A stretch of DNA of 64,000 bases from Nocardia bhagyanarayanae. GTDB taxonomy: Bacteria; Actinomycetota; Actinomycetes; Mycobacteriales; Mycobacteriaceae. Positions 1 through 9,600 of the stretch are shown here, piece after piece. Under the pieces are notes generated by a model that ran no database searches, was not told where the DNA came from, and saw nothing but the letters and a program-made list of their open reading frames with translations. The number at the start of each line of letters is the position of its first letter. The stretch's first letter is position 1. Location: contig NZ_VFPG01000001.1 of NCBI RefSeq assembly GCF_006716565.1, forward strand, positions 248,001 to 312,000, in the 5' to 3' direction. The translations under genes and the position numbers were made by a program.

Positions 1-1015
1 GTTGCCAGCGCACCCGATCGGCGGTGTCCTCGGGAGTGAGCGGCTCGGCGCACCGCCAGATGCGGGAGAGTTGTTCGCCCGCTTCGGTTTCGGCGAACAC
101 GGCGAGCCGGGTGCAGGCCAGTGCGGCGTCGGCGAGCTTGGCGTGCAGGCGGGTGGCGAGCATGCGTCCCGCGAAGGCGGCCGCGTCGACCCGGTCGATC
201 GGCGGGTCGCAGCGCTGTTCGACCGCGAGATCGGGCGGCGGGCGGCGCGCGGCGGGCGGGCGTTCCGGAACGGCGCGCGCACTGCGGTGCGCGAGCACGG
301 CATCCGCGCCGAAACGGGAGGCGACCTCGGCGGGACCGAGCGCCGCGAAATCACCGACCCGGCGTAAACCCAGGCGGTGCAACAGATCCACCAGCTCGGC
401 GCGCTCCGGCGCGGCCAGGCTCGGCTCCAGCGCGAGCTCGGACACCGCGAGCGGCGCCAGGAATCCCGCACCCTCGCCCCGCGGCACGATCGCACCGCGC
501 CGCGCCGCGATCACCGCCGTGGACAGCTCGTCGGCGATGCCGATCTGCGCCTCCACCCCGACCGCGGCCACCGCGTCGACCAGTCGTTCGGCGGCCGCCT
601 CCTCGGAGCCGAAGAACCGGGCGGCCCCGCGCGCACCGAGCACGAGCAATCCGGGCCGCAGCACTTCGACACCCGGCACCGTGGCGTCGACGGCCGCGAC
701 CACCGGCTCGAACAATCGCGCGTCCCGATCTGGATCCGCCTGCGCCAGAAACAGTTCCGGGCACCGGGCCTGCGCCTCCCTGCGCCGCAGCCCGCGCCGC
801 ACCCCCTCCGCCCGCGCCACCGCCGAGCACGCCACCACCCGGTTGGCGGACAACACCGCCACCGGCCGCGTCGGCGGCAGCTCGGCCACGGCCGCCGCCG
901 CGACCGCGGGCCAGTCCTGGCACCACACCGCGAGCACCCGCGCTCGGCTCGGCCGAATCACGGTGCGACCCCGCCGCGCACGCCGGGGCGCCGTCCGCAC
1001 CCCGCTCCCATCCAC
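1..1015 (-). CDS. imuB: ImuB, Y-family-like DNA polymerase protein (partial, 3' end outside window)
   Basis: About 338 N-terminal codons are present and the gene runs off the left edge. The translation contains VLAVWCQDWPAVA near the start, then PVAVLSANRVVACS and RRREAQARCPELF, which is the N-terminal signature of actinobacterial ImuB. ImuB is a catalytically inactive Y-family relative that bridges ImuA' and DnaE2 to the beta clamp in damage-induced mutagenesis (family knowledge). I placed the start at the GTG at 1015, because an in-frame stop lies at 1022-1024; a GTG at 1000 is the alternative. The gene follows imuA' on the same strand after an 81-nt gap. The clamp-binding motif would lie outside the window. 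Confidence 0.85.
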   Translation of the reverse strand, partial: MDGSGVRTAPRRARRGRTVIRPSRARVLAVWCQDWPAVAAAAVAELPPTRPVAVLSANRVVACSAVARAEGVRRGLRRREAQARCPELFLAQADPDRDARLFEPVVAAVDATVPGVEVLRPGLLVLGARGAARFFGSEEAAAERLVDAVAAVGVEAQIGIADELSTAVIAARRGAIVPRGEGAGFLAPLAVSELALEPSLAAPERAELVDLLHRLGLRRVGDFAALGPAEVASRFGADAVLAHRSARAVPERPPAARRPPPDLAVEQRCDPPIDRVDAAAFAGRMLATRLHAKLADAALACTRLAVFAETEAGEQLSRIWRCAEPLTPEDTADRVRWQ

Positions 1016-1096
1016 GCCGTGTCACTCGGCCGAAACACCGTGCCGCACTTCATGACGCCACACCGGTGGCTACCGCGCCCAGCGATACTCGCCCAC

Positions 1097-1849
1097 TCAT
1101 GACGCCGCGCCCCGCGCGATCGGCAATTCGGTGGGCGCGGGCGAGGTCTCCTGGGCGAACCACTCGACGCGACCACCGCTGGGACGCAGCTCGACGCGTC
1201 CGCGCCGCGGCATGCCCGCACGGTGCCGTGCCTCGACCTCGAGGCTGAGCGAGCGGAGACGACCGTGGCCGGTGCCGAGACCGACGTATCCGGCGATGCG
1301 GGCATCCAGGCGCAGGGTTGGGTTGGGCCAGTCGCCGTCGGTGACCACCAGCGTGGCGCCCTTGTTGCGGGCGCGGGCGGCGAGCACGCGGGTACGCGCA
1401 GGCGGCACGGCGACGCCGTCGAGGCCGAGTACGACCAGGTCGAGACCGTCCAGCAACACCGCCGCCACCTCGATCGGATCGGGACCCGGATCGGGAATCA
1501 CTGCCAGCCGCGCGAGTTCGGCGCCCATCTCCGCCGCGGCGAGCAGACCGAACCTCGGCACCCCGACGACCGCGGCATGCCCGCCGTGCTCGGTCACCGC
1601 GGCGAGCAGACCGGCGAGCAGCGAGCGCGCACCCGTGTAGGCGACCACGGAACCCTTGCCGAGACCACCCTCTGGCAACAATTCCGCAAGGGCATCGGGC
1701 ACCGGGAGCGGTTCGCGGCGCATGTCCTCGGCGAGCGGCGCCCGCGCGGCCGCCAACTCGCCGCGTCCCGGGATGGCCGCCATCCGACTGCGCAGCTCGG
1801 CCAGCTTCTGTTGTCTTTCTGTCTCCCCCACCCGCACGTCCGAACCCAT
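1097..1849 (-). CDS. imuA': ImuA', RecA-like mutasome accessory protein
   Basis: This 250-residue protein has a degenerate RecA-like fold: LPEGGLGKGSVVAYTG replaces a full Walker A motif near residue 65, followed by LLDGLDLVVLGLDGV and LVVTDGDWPNPTLRL. This pattern and the adjacency to imuB identify ImuA'. Together with DnaE2 and ImuB it forms the mycobacterial-type mutasome for translesion synthesis. I chose the ATG at 1849, preceded by AGGTGG, over the upstream GTG at 1858. A LexA-type box sits about 108 bp upstream. The stop overlaps an ATG (ATGA) that opens only a 16-codon frame, so imuB translation probably re-initiates further down. Confidence 0.88.
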   Translation of the reverse strand: MGSDVRVGETERQQKLAELRSRMAAIPGRGELAAARAPLAEDMRREPLPVPDALAELLPEGGLGKGSVVAYTGARSLLAGLLAAVTEHGGHAAVVGVPRFGLLAAAEMGAELARLAVIPDPGPDPIEVAAVLLDGLDLVVLGLDGVAVPPARTRVLAARARNKGATLVVTDGDWPNPTLRLDARIAGYVGLGTGHGRLRSLSLEVEARHRAGMPRRGRVELRPSGGRVEWFAQETSPAPTELPIARGAAS

Positions 1850-1956
1850 CACAACCACCTACTTCCCACGATGGACTCCGAGGCGAAGCGAGCGGACCGA
1901 CCCCACCTCCACACGGAGGAACGGAAGCCAGCACCGATCCAGCTATCGATCCCTTA

Positions 1957-1972
1957 TCGAATATACGTTCGA
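1957..1972. promoter_or_regulatory. LexA (SOS) box upstream of imuA'
   Basis: The sequence TCGAATATACGTTCGA is a 16-bp near-perfect inverted repeat. It matches the actinobacterial SOS box TCGAAC-N4-GTTCGA with one mismatch. It lies in the gap between the divergent imuA'-imuB operon and the kinase gene, so LexA control of the mutasome is expected; control of the kinase is possible but speculative. Confidence 0.75.
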
Positions 1973-2084
1973 TACGCCTCCAGTAGAAACCCACCCCCGG
2001 AATCCCGTCAAGAGCACTCGCGCGCCACCACTTGTCGACGCAAGAATCAAGGCGACGCAGGGATATTCGGATACCCTGCACACC

Positions 2085-3209
2085 ATGATCGATCGCCCCC
2101 GTCCCATCGTCGGCCCCGACTATTTGGTCGCAGGCCGCTACCGCCTCCAGTCCAAGCTGGGCGGCGGCGGCATGGGCGCGGTGTGGCTGGCCCACGACCG
2201 ACTGCTCGACCGGGACGTCGCCATCAAGCAGGTCCTCTCCACGGCCGGACTGCCCGAGGCCGAGGCCACCGAGGTGCGCAACCGGATCATGCACGAGGGC
2301 CGGGTCGCGGCGAAGCTCTCGCACGAGCACGCCATCGCCGTCTACGACGTGGTGCTGGAAGCGGGCGAGCCCTGGCTGGTGATGGAGCACCTACCCTCGC
2401 GCAACGTGGCGCGCGCGCTGGCGCTGGTCGAGACACTGCCGGTGATCGAGGTCGCGCAGATCGGCGCCCAGGTCGCCGACGCGCTGGCCGCCGCGCACGC
2501 CGCGGGCATCATCCACCGCGACATCAAGCCGGGCAACATCCTCGTCGCCGATCGCGGCCCCGGCGTCGGCATGGCCAAGCTCAGCGACTTCGGCATCTCG
2601 CGCGGCGCGGGCGAGACCGACGAACCGGACGGGATCATCACCGGCACCCCCGCCTACCTCCCACCGGAGGTGGCGCGCGGTATGCAGCCGACCGAGGCAA
2701 GCGACGTGTTCTCGCTCGGCGCGACGCTGTACACCGCGATCGAGGGCCAGCCGCCGTTCGGCCTGCACGAGGACAGCGACGTCCTGGTGGAGCGCGCCGC
2801 GATGGCCCAGATCATTCCGCCCTCCCGCAGCGGCATCCTCACCAACGCCCTGCTGCACATGATGGAGCCCGCGCCGCAGCGCAGGCCGACGATGGCCGAG
2901 GCGCGGGACGAAATCCTCACCGCCGCTTTCGGTCCCGGCACCGGCCCCTACATCCTCGGCGCCCCCGTGCGCACCGAGGACGGCACCATTCCGGCTTGGG
3001 CGGCCCGGAACTCGGCCTCCGGCCTGCGCAGCCCGCACTCGGCGCCGCTTCCCCGCCCGCATCGCAGTGCGCCCGGCGGGGGCGCCGCAGCCGCGGCCAT
3101 GCCGCAACGCGCGGCCAAGCCGCAGCCGAGCAACGCCCCCCTCGCGATCGCCATCGGCCTCTTCATCGGCCTGCTCATCATCATCGGCATCATCGTCATC
3201 GCGATGTAG
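2085..3209 (+). CDS. Membrane-anchored serine/threonine protein kinase (PknB-type)
   Basis: The 374-residue product has a complete Hanks-type kinase domain at about residues 15-285. It shows a Gly-rich loop (GGGGMGAV), catalytic Lys in VAIKQV, HRDIKPGNIL, DFGIS and a GTPAYLPPE activation/P+1 segment. A low-complexity linker follows, and one hydrophobic helix (IAIGLFIGLLIIIGIIVI) ends the protein almost at the C-terminus. There is thus a tail anchor but no extracellular sensor such as PASTA. The ATG at 2085 immediately precedes the kinase domain. The open frame extends upstream to 1656, but that part is antisense to imuA'. FHA-domain proteins at 56.9-62.3 kb are conceivable phospho-partners, but this is inference. 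Confidence 0.9.
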   Translation: MIDRPRPIVGPDYLVAGRYRLQSKLGGGGMGAVWLAHDRLLDRDVAIKQVLSTAGLPEAEATEVRNRIMHEGRVAAKLSHEHAIAVYDVVLEAGEPWLVMEHLPSRNVARALALVETLPVIEVAQIGAQVADALAAAHAAGIIHRDIKPGNILVADRGPGVGMAKLSDFGISRGAGETDEPDGIITGTPAYLPPEVARGMQPTEASDVFSLGATLYTAIEGQPPFGLHEDSDVLVERAAMAQIIPPSRSGILTNALLHMMEPAPQRRPTMAEARDEILTAAFGPGTGPYILGAPVRTEDGTIPAWAARNSASGLRSPHSAPLPRPHRSAPGGGAAAAAMPQRAAKPQPSNAPLAIAIGLFIGLLIIIGIIVIAM

Positions 3210-3214
3210 GCGTA

Positions 3215-3304
3215 CCTCCGCATCCGCTCCGGCCATGCGCTCTCCCTCCGCCTTCGCTCCGGCCATGCGCTCTCCCTCCGCCTTCGCTCCGGCCGTGCGG
3301 TCTC
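3215..3304. repeat. Three tandem 30-bp repeats downstream of the kinase gene
   Basis: Three consecutive 30-bp units start at 3215, 3245 and 3275. Each begins CCTCCGC and contains GCTCCGGCC near its middle. Units 1 and 2 differ at two positions (ATC versus TTC) and unit 3 at two others. They fill the gap between the kinase stop and the convergent response-regulator gene. I see no convincing hairpin terminator here. Confidence 0.85.
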
Positions 3305-3322
3305 TTACCGCATTCGCGGGGA

Positions 3323-3964
3323 CTAGTCGATGCGGCGGCGGTGGGCCCAGCGGGTGAGGGCGTTGCGGTTGGACTGCTGGGTTTTGCGCAGCACGTTGGA
3401 GGCGTGGGTCTCCACGGTCTTCACCGAGATGAAGAGGTTCTCGGCGATCTCGCGGTAGGTGTAGCCGCGGGCGAGCAGGCGCAGCACCTCGAGTTCGCGG
3501 GGAGTCAGCGAGTCCAGTTCCGGGTCGAGCGGGGGTTCGGGGACCGGTGACCGGCCGGTGAACGAGTCGAGCACGAATCCGGCGAGCCGCGGGCTGAAGA
3601 CGGCGTCGCCGCCCGCGACCCTGCGGATGCCGTCCGCGAGCTCCGCGCCGGAGATGGTCTTGGTGACGTAGCCGCGCGCGCCGGCGCGAATCACCGCGAT
3701 CACGTCCTCGGCGGCGTCGGACACGCTGAGCGCCAAGCACACCGGGCCGTCCTCGATACCGGCCAGCACCGCCACGCCGCCACCGTCGGGCATGTGCACG
3801 TCGAGCAGCACCACGTCCGGGCGGGTGGACTTGATCCCCGCGATGGCCTCGGCCACGCCGCCCGCCTCGCCGACCACCTCCATGTCGGCCTCCCTGCTCA
3901 GCTCCGCGCGCACACCCGAACGGAACACGGCGTGATCGTCGACGAGAAAGACCCGCACGCTCAC
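3323..3964 (-). CDS. NarL/LuxR-family response regulator
   Basis: The 213-residue product has a receiver domain starting VFLVDDHAVFRSGV. The acidic DD pair is near residues 8-9, the phospho-acceptor Asp lies in VVLLDVHMPDG near residue 53, and the conserved Lys in GYVTKTI near 102. A C-terminal LuxR helix-turn-helix contains LTPRELEVLRLLARGYTYRE and VKTVETHASNVLRK. The GTG at 3964 is preceded by AGGTGAGGAG at good spacing, so I prefer it to the longer open frame (to 4033). The gene lies 140 bp downstream of a PspC-domain histidine kinase on the same strand. The two form a two-component system. Confidence 0.93.
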   Translation of the reverse strand: MSVRVFLVDDHAVFRSGVRAELSREADMEVVGEAGGVAEAIAGIKSTRPDVVLLDVHMPDGGGVAVLAGIEDGPVCLALSVSDAAEDVIAVIRAGARGYVTKTISGAELADGIRRVAGGDAVFSPRLAGFVLDSFTGRSPVPEPPLDPELDSLTPRELEVLRLLARGYTYREIAENLFISVKTVETHASNVLRKTQQSNRNALTRWAHRRRID

Positions 3965-4104
3965 CTGCTTCTCCTCACCTTTCGGTGGAACGACCCACCC
4001 TGACTGCGCCGGCCGCCCGCGGGCCGCCCGCATCTCATCGGTACCACAAGCGGACCGGCGACGGCGTGTCCGCCGCTGAACTCAGCCCCGGCACTTCCTA
4101 CCGG

Positions 4105-5559
4105 TTACTTGCCCGACCGCACCGACTGCCGGATGCGCTCGGTCGGCTGATCACCGGCCGTGCCGGGAGCGGTATCCGGCTCGGCCCCCTCGGGCGCGCC
4201 GGAATCGCTGCGCGGCATGAAGATCCGCACCTCGGTACCGCGCCCGGGCGTGGACAGGATCTCCACCTGGCCGCCGCGGCGTTCGATCCGGCCGCGGATG
4301 GATTTGGCGAGACCCTGCCGGTCCTGCGGCACCGCGGCGATGTCGAACCCCGCGCCTCGGTCGCGCACGAAGACGCTCACCTGGTGCGGTTCCACCTCGG
4401 CGAACAGGTCGATGGTCGGCACGCCCGCGTGCTTGGCGGCGTTCACCATCGCCTCCCTGCTCGCGCCGAGCAGCGCGGTGAAATGTTCCTTGGGCAGGCC
4501 GTTTCCGCAGTCGTCGAGATCCATCGAGACGTCGCCCACCGTCACGGGGGTCACCTTGACGCCGTGCTGGTCCTCCACCTCGCCCGCGATGGTGCGCAGC
4601 GCCGCGGCCAGGCTCGACTGCGCGGGACCGGAATCCTCGAACAGCCACTTGCGCAGCTCCCGCTCCTGGCTGCGCGCCAGCCGCGCCACCTCCTGCGGAT
4701 CGTCCGCTTGGCGCTGGATGAGTGCCAGCGTCTGCAAGACGGAATCGTGCAGATGCGAGGCGATCTCCTCGCGTTCCTCGTTACGGATGCGGGCCGCGCG
4801 CTCGGTGTTCAGCGCGCGCATCATGCGCAGCCACAGCGGGACGGTGAGCAGACCGGCGCCGATCAGGGTGACCGCCACCGCGATCAGCGCGGAACCGAGC
4901 GCGCTCAAGTCGATTCTGGCCAGCACAACGACGCCGAGCCCGAGCACCACCATGGTGGCGCCCGCGACGACGCGCGCCCAGGTGACCACCGAGGGACTCG
5001 CGGGCAGGCCGAGCAACGAGCGCGGGCCGTCGGTGTCGTATTCGCGCCAGACCAGCGCGGCGCCGACCGCGACGACCACGATCGGCACGATCACCTTCGC
5101 CGCGACGGTGCCGTTCATCAGCCACGAGACCGCCACCGAGAGACCGAGCCCGAGCAGCGCGAGACCGATCGCCTGGCGTCGCTCGGTGCCGCTCGGTTTG
5201 GCCGAGTCGGCGCCGCTCGGCGTGAAGATCCACAGCAGGCCGTAGGTGACGATGCCCGCCCCCGCGAGCGCGGAGAGCAGCACGAACGCCATCCGCACCT
5301 TGAACACGTCGAGCCCGAGGTGATCGGCGAGACCACCCGACACACCGCCGACGATCCGTCCTCCCGACCGGCGCACCAGCCGCAGTTGCGGATGCCTGCC
5401 GAGATCGAGCACCGGGGCGGGACCGACGCGCCCCGGACCGTAGCCGCGGACGGGGTCGAACCCCGGCGCAGCCCCGAAGCCCGGCGCGGGGGCGCCGCGG
5501 GCAGCGTCGAACGCGGGACCGGTGGGGTGCATGCCTTCGATACTGGCACGCTCCCCCAT
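4105..5559 (-). CDS. PspC-domain sensor histidine kinase
   Basis: The 484-residue protein begins with a Gly/Pro-rich tail. A PspC domain follows at about residues 64-118 (GGRIVGGVSGGLADHLGLDVFKVR plus a hydrophobic segment), then several more membrane helices to about residue 245. A HisKA_3 dimerisation helix carries HLHDSVLQTL (phospho-accepting His near 271), and a HATPase_c domain ends with GQGLAKSIRG-like and GRGTEVRI motifs. It is the partner of the NarL-type regulator just downstream. PspC-containing kinases of this type are associated with envelope stress. The start is uncertain: ATG at 5559, or an internal ATG at 5532 preceded by GAAGG. Confidence 0.9.
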   Translation of the reverse strand: MGERASIEGMHPTGPAFDAARGAPAPGFGAAPGFDPVRGYGPGRVGPAPVLDLGRHPQLRLVRRSGGRIVGGVSGGLADHLGLDVFKVRMAFVLLSALAGAGIVTYGLLWIFTPSGADSAKPSGTERRQAIGLALLGLGLSVAVSWLMNGTVAAKVIVPIVVVAVGAALVWREYDTDGPRSLLGLPASPSVVTWARVVAGATMVVLGLGVVVLARIDLSALGSALIAVAVTLIGAGLLTVPLWLRMMRALNTERAARIRNEEREEIASHLHDSVLQTLALIQRQADDPQEVARLARSQERELRKWLFEDSGPAQSSLAAALRTIAGEVEDQHGVKVTPVTVGDVSMDLDDCGNGLPKEHFTALLGASREAMVNAAKHAGVPTIDLFAEVEPHQVSVFVRDRGAGFDIAAVPQDRQGLAKSIRGRIERRGGQVEILSTPGRGTEVRIFMPRSDSGAPEGAEPDTAPGTAGDQPTERIRQSVRSGK

Positions 5560-5909
5560 CCCCGGCCATCAGGAATCACCCTGATCTTGCCCTCATGCCC
5601 GACAGGGCGCTCGAAGCTGTCCGGTCCGGACAAAGAACCCTGCTGAGCTGCGAAGACACAAGTACCCGCCGGGCGGTTCCCGCAGTCCGGTCGCGGTCGG
5701 CGACAACACCGACCGCGCCGGACCGGAAAACCCACGTCGACCCCCCGACCAGCGCTTTTCCGTTCACTACCGGCTCGCGGCGCTGGGCCGGGGCATCCTC
5801 CGCCTCATACCTTTCCGTTGGGTCGCCGAAGACCCCGGTCACCACCGGGATCACCCGGTTCGACACCACCCGCGTTCCGGCGGGAAGCGATTACTTCGGG
5901 GAGGAACAC
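5560..5909. other. Divergent intergenic region between histidine kinase and porin
   Basis: About 350 bp separate the divergent kinase and porin genes. I see no ORF with convincing codon use and no repeat. It should hold both promoters. The only clear signal is a ribosome-binding site (GGGGAGG) just ahead of the porin ATG. Confidence 0.5.
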
Positions 5910-6566
5910 ATGAAGCACATGGCGGTACTGACGGCGGCGTTCTCGGCCGCGGTCCTGGTCGTCTGCATGGTCTTGACGGGGAGTCCGTTCGCCGGTGCGG
6001 CGACGATGGCGCCGCACGAGAAGACGGTCGAGGGGCCGAACGGATTCCGGTTCACCGTCGGGCACTCCGGTCAGGCCTTTCATCCGGTCGCTCCGCTGAA
6101 CGGCATGCCGACCAACCGGGAGGTGTTCCTCGACGACACGTTCTACGGACGGGTCGAAGCGGGCGGTACCGGAAAGTTGAAGGCCGGATACCTGGTCGCC
6201 TGCGCGGTCGATCTGACCGTCGGCATCGATCTCGGCGCCGCGATCGGCTTCGAAGCGGGGTTCCGGGTCGGCGGCTCCAGCAGCGGCGACTCGGCCTCGT
6301 CGAGCGTGGACGCGGGCCTGGGCCCGGATCTGCACGTCGGCGCGAGCATCGATCTGTCGATCGTGCCGGGGAAGGTCCAGCCCTTCGAGGTCGGCACCAA
6401 GGAGCTGCCGCCCGGCAGCACCGGCTACTTCGTCAGCCGCGATTTCCACGTCTCGGTGCAGGATTGCGGCGGTCCGCTGACCATCCGCTCGTACACGATC
6501 GTCGAGGCGGAATCGCCGGAAGTCAGCGGGCGCGAAGCGGTCTACGGCGATCCGATCTTCCTGTGA
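5910..6566 (+). CDS. MspA-family porin (Nfp-like), copy 1
   Basis: The 218-residue protein has a cleavable signal peptide (about residues 1-30, hydrophobic core then FAGAA). It carries the MspA-family signatures NGMPTNREVFLDDTFYG and GYLVACAVDL, and a C-terminal beta-rich segment with a conserved Cys in VQDCGGPLTIRSY. MspA porins assemble as octamers (heteromers for NfpA/NfpB of Nocardia farcinica) in the mycolic-acid outer membrane and pass hydrophilic solutes. GGGGAGG precedes the ATG. A paralogue lies at 10764 on the same strand, separated by one STAND-type gene. I cannot tell which copy corresponds to NfpA or NfpB. Confidence 0.92.
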   Translation: MKHMAVLTAAFSAAVLVVCMVLTGSPFAGAATMAPHEKTVEGPNGFRFTVGHSGQAFHPVAPLNGMPTNREVFLDDTFYGRVEAGGTGKLKAGYLVACAVDLTVGIDLGAAIGFEAGFRVGGSSSGDSASSSVDAGLGPDLHVGASIDLSIVPGKVQPFEVGTKELPPGSTGYFVSRDFHVSVQDCGGPLTIRSYTIVEAESPEVSGREAVYGDPIFL

Positions 6567-6664
6567 GGTCGAAATGGCGGGCGGTGCGCGATGCGGCGCA
6601 CCGCCCGCGCCGACGTCGGAAGGCTGGGCGGCGGGTAGATTGTCTCTGTGTTCGTACCGCCCAG

Positions 6665-9600
6665 ATGTTTCCGTGGGCACGCGTGACAGGGGACGCGCCG
6701 CGGGGGGAAACCATTTCGCCACGAGCTGTTTTCGCCGAACGATTCGCCGATCTGTATGCCGCCGCGGGAAATCCGACGTTGCGCAGGGTCGCCGCTCAGG
6801 CGGATAACCGGATGCGGGCCGCCGCGGCGGCGAATCCCGCGTCCGCCCAGCGGATCAGCGACTGGAAGGCGGGCCGAAATGTGCCCGCCCGCTTCGAATC
6901 CCTGCTGCCGGTGGTGCTGACGCTCATCGACCTCGCGAAGAAGCGCGGCGCCACGCTGCCCGCGAAGCTCGCCGACCCGCAGGAATGGAAGCGGCTGTGG
7001 ACCGCCTCGAACTCCTGGACGCCCGACGACGCCGACGACACCGCGTGCCCGTACCTCGGCCTACAGTCCTATCGAAACACCGACAGCGACATATTCTTCG
7101 GGCGCAAACGGGCGACCGAGGAACTCACCGAACTAGTGCGGAACACCGTGCGCGACGGCGGCGGGATCGTCACGCTCATCGGCGCGTCCGGAGCCGGTAA
7201 GTCGTCGCTCCTCGCGGCGGGGCTGGCGACCGAACTCGCACGGGGACAAGTCAACTGGCACATCGTCACAGTGACGCCCGGTGCACATCCCATGGACGCC
7301 TTGGCGAAATCCATTGGCACATCGAAGCCGGACCGCTCCGACGCCGCATCGGCGACCTGGCCCACCGACGGACCCCGCCTGCTGATCGTCGACCAATTCG
7401 AAGAACTGTTCACCGTCTGCGCCGACGAACAGGAGCGCGACGAATTCCTGGCGCTGCTCGATCAACACGCCACGCAGACCGACCCAATCGCCGTCGTGCT
7501 CGCCCTGCGCGCCGACTTCTACGCCCGCTGCCTCGACTACCCGGTCCTGCAAGAGTCTCTGGAAAAGCGCAGTTACCTGCTCGGTCCCATGCGCGTCGAC
7601 GAACTGACCGAGGCCATCACCGGTCCCGCCGAACGCGCCGGTCTGAAACTCGAAGCCGGACTCGACGAACTCGTCATCACAGAACTCTGCGGCCTCGGCG
7701 ACCATCGGACCCGCCAGAGCTACGACCCCGGAGCCCTACCGCTGCTCTCCCACGTCATGGCCGCCACCTGGCAGCACCGCGAGGGACGCAAACTGACCAT
7801 CGCCGGGTACCGCGCGGCGGGTGGTGTCGTCGGCTCCGTCGCTGCCACCGCGGAACAGGCGTGGAGCGAACTGTCCGATCCGCAGCAGTCGGCCGCGAAG
7901 GACGTCCTCCTCGGACTCGTCACCGTGGCGCGCGATTCCCGCGACACCCGGCGCATCGCGGCGCGCCCCGCGCTCCAACAGCGCAGCGCCGACCCGCTCG
8001 CCGCCGCTGCCGTGCTGGAATTGCTCGCCCGCACCCGGCTCGTGACGCTCGACGCCGACTCGGTATTCCTCACCCACGAGATCGTGCTGGACGCCTGGCC
8101 CAGGTTGCGCGCCTGGATCGATGAGAACCGGGTCGGCTATCTGGTGCGGCAGCGGGTGGAAGCCGATGCGGTCGAATGGGATTCGATGAACCGGGACCCG
8201 GCGCTGCTGTATCGGGGCTCCCGGCTCGAGGCCGCGCTCGAGCACTCGGCGGTTGCGGATGGGGTCGTCCGCGATTTCCTGCACGCCTCGCGCGCATCGC
8301 GCGGCCGTTCCCGCCGACGCACCACGCTGACCAGAATCGGCCTGGCGCTGGCGGGGGTGGTGCTCCTGGTACTCGGCCTGACCGCCTACAGCCAGACCCG
8401 ATTCGGGGAGCGGCAGCGCGAGGAGAAGAATTTCGCGGCCGTCATGCGGGAGGCGGAGCGGCTGCGCGGTATCGATCCCTCGCTGTCCGCGCAGCTCTAC
8501 CTCGTCGCGGAGCGGATGCGGCCCGGCGACGCGACGGTGTGGACCCATCTGCTCGGTACGCAGGATCAGTCACTCGCCACCGCCATCCCGGCACATGTCG
8601 ACGGCTACGTCGAGGTGACTCAGCAGCCAGGGGGTGCTCTGCTGGCTTCGGTCGACCACCAGGACATCGCGTACCTCTGGGACAACAGCAACCCAGAGCA
8701 CCCCCGCAAGCTGGTACAAATCCCCGGCGAGGTCTCTACGGCGGTATTCAGCGCGAATCGACGTGTGATGGCAACCAGCAGCGGTGCGGGTGTCCGGCTG
8801 TGGGACATTGCCGAGCCCGACGCACCTCGGGTGCTGGCCGAATTGTCGGCGACCGCTGCGGGAGAGTCCGCGCCGATGAGCTTCAGCGCGGACGGCACTG
8901 TTCTCGCTACGACGAATACTGAGACCGTCACGCTGTGGAACGTCGCCGATCCTGGCCGGCCGCGAGCCGGCGCGGTATTGCCCGCCGGACACAAGGTGCA
9001 CGTCGAGCTGCGGTTCAGCCCCACTGATCCGGTCTTGGCCGTGCTGACGAAAGATCGGCTGTCCGGCGGACAGCCCCCGGGGCGAATCCAACTATGGAAA
9101 CTCGATGGTCTCGATCGCGCCGTGCCGTTGGGACCACCGATCGAGACCACGACGGTCCTGGCCGACATGGCTTTCAGCTCCGACGGCCGAATTCTGGCCG
9201 CCGGCGGCGTGAACGGGTCACTGCGGGAGGACGGCGAGGTGAACCGGGGAACCGTACAACTGTGGCGAATCGAACGAGACGCCCCGCCCACGCCGCTCGG
9301 CATACCGCTGACGGTCGGCGAAACCGGCCTCTGGTCGGTGGCCTTCAGCCCCGACAGCCTGATACTCGCGGTTGCCACCTCCGAGCACGCCTCGCTGTGG
9401 AGTACGGCAGATCCGGGGCGACCAGTGCTCATCGAGGAGCAGCTGATCACGAGCCCTACGACCTGCCGGTTCTCGAACGGCATGGCGATGCCCTGCCGGG
9501 GCGGCCCCACCAGCCTCACCTTCGGTCCAGACGGGCGGACCCTTGCCGCGGGCGGGTGGGACGGCAACCTACGAGTCTGGACTCTTCCGCCCGCGCTGGT

